DNA from: Maritalea porphyrae
Lineage (GTDB): Bacteria; Pseudomonadota; Alphaproteobacteria; Rhizobiales; Devosiaceae
Direction of reading: 5' to 3'
DNA length: 64,000 nt
Assembly: GCF_027213965.1 (NCBI RefSeq)
Contig: NZ_JAPWGX010000007.1
Span: forward strand, 48,702-112,701
Numbering within the stretch: position 1 is the stretch's first letter; every line of letters starts with the position of its first letter. The notes under the pieces were generated by a model that saw only the letters and a program-made list of their open reading frames with translations, was not told where the DNA came from and did not search any database. A program made the position numbers and the translations under genes. This document shows, piece by piece, positions 63,597 through 64,000 of this stretch.

Positions 63597-64000
63597 ATGT
63601 ATAATGCTGACCTATTCTTAAACCAGACAGCCGTCCAATGAACTGCCACATTCTGCTTTCAACCTAAGTCAAAGCAATCCATGAATGGTTAACCAACTAG
63701 AAAAGCAAGATGAATCACACTGTCAACCTATATCGAACAATGATGTGAACAATTGAAAAACACTGTCGTAGATCGATAATCAATCGCCATTAAACTGACG
63801 GTCTAGTCACTTATTTCTGCACATACCAACACCCTTGCACCGCAGGTTCCGGCCAAGTTGAAAGTGAAATGCAGACACGCGAGGCATTTAAGGTCTCGTG
63901 TTATTTGGTAGTAAAAATGAGACGTTAAACGCCTCGCGTGAAATGGCTTTTGCCTTAAAACTGAAATACCCCGAGGTGCTAAACCCTTCTATCCCCTTGC
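63597..64000. other. Gene-free right end
   Basis: No credible gene in these 404 bases up to the window edge. The first 270 bases are the upstream region of the diguanylate cyclase gene (a TATAAT-like TATAATG near 63599 read on the plus strand only). The remainder is the second copy of the dispersed hairpin repeat. Confidence 0.6.
63876..64000 (-). repeat. Dispersed hairpin repeat, copy B (inverted)
   Basis: On the minus strand it reads, from the window edge inward: AAGGGGATAGAAGGGTTTAG, CACCTCGGGG, a spacer of about 27 bases, then a 65-nt palindrome with arms CACGCGAGGCGTTTAACGTC and its near-perfect complement (20 of 22 paired) and the loop TTTTTACTACCAAATAACAC. It shares flank and loop with copy A at 49844-49964 but differs in arm sequence. 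The element may run past the window. Confidence 0.8.

Overview
The window looks like chromosomal DNA of an alphaproteobacterium of the Rhizobiales/Hyphomicrobiales, probably a marine or Devosia/Maritalea-like lineage with roughly 50% GC. This rests on unlinked carA and carB, a uvrC-pgsA-moaD-moaE block, a trxB-lysR overlap, a UvrB with a long N-terminal extension, a GTTC-N7-GTTC LexA box, and tandem small RNAs carrying the alphaproteobacterial CCUCCUCCC motif. The taxonomic call is inference; no rRNA or tRNA gene was seen.

Layout. 1-9.4 kb: end of carA, a membrane acyltransferase, a YpfJ-type protease, a periplasmic nucleotide phosphodiesterase, and an aldehyde dehydrogenase/DUF779 pair divergent from a GAF-Fis regulator that lacks the sigma-54 ATPase domain. 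9.4-16.1 kb: glutathione transferase, a YddG-like exporter, carB, and a nitric-oxide-response locus (NsrR, group III truncated haemoglobin, two tiny membrane proteins, an NsrR-type operator). 16.1-20 kb: cspA, greA, trxB, lysR, tetR. 20.0-20.7 kb: three tandem cuckoo/CcsR/ar14-type sRNA genes. 20.7-34 kb: transporters, MsrP, a nucleoside-salvage pair (nucleoside hydrolase plus ribokinase), an aminotransferase/D-cysteine desulfhydrase/AraC/VOC run, an LTxxQ periplasmic protein, and hypothetical genes. 34.0-34.3 kb: four Pho half-sites in front of a short terminator-ended unit, a candidate phosphate-regulated sRNA. 34.4-45.3 kb: tdk, thioesterase, an SH3/beta-gamma-crystallin secreted protein, rsgA with a leader peptide, a DUF1611/amino-acid-racemase operon, a frameshifted GNAT gene, twin DUF1761 genes, an MFS exporter. 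45.4-50.6 kb: SOS-controlled uvrB, then a repeat-rich, gene-poor accessory stretch with a HEPN/AbiU2-like gene. 50.6-64 kb: further transporters, DUF1176, a CaCA exchanger, pteridine-reductase-like SDR, uvrC, pgsA, moaD, moaE, ilvE, a MarR regulator and a MASE1-PAS-GGDEF cyclase.

How the parts work together. Several units are clearly coupled: nucleoside hydrolase releases ribose for the adjacent kinase; uvrB and uvrC supply excision repair; moaD and moaE form molybdopterin synthase, whose cofactor MsrP uses; NsrR and the haemoglobin operon form an NO sensing and detoxification module. The most interesting non-coding content is the sRNA array (stem covariation between copies and a heat-shock-type promoter on copy 3), the Pho-box-driven candidate sRNA, and a roughly 120-bp dispersed hairpin repeat with conserved loop and flank found near 49.9 kb and, inverted, at the right edge. 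Starts were moved from the longest reading frame wherever a downstream start had the better ribosome binding site; such choices are stated in the entries.
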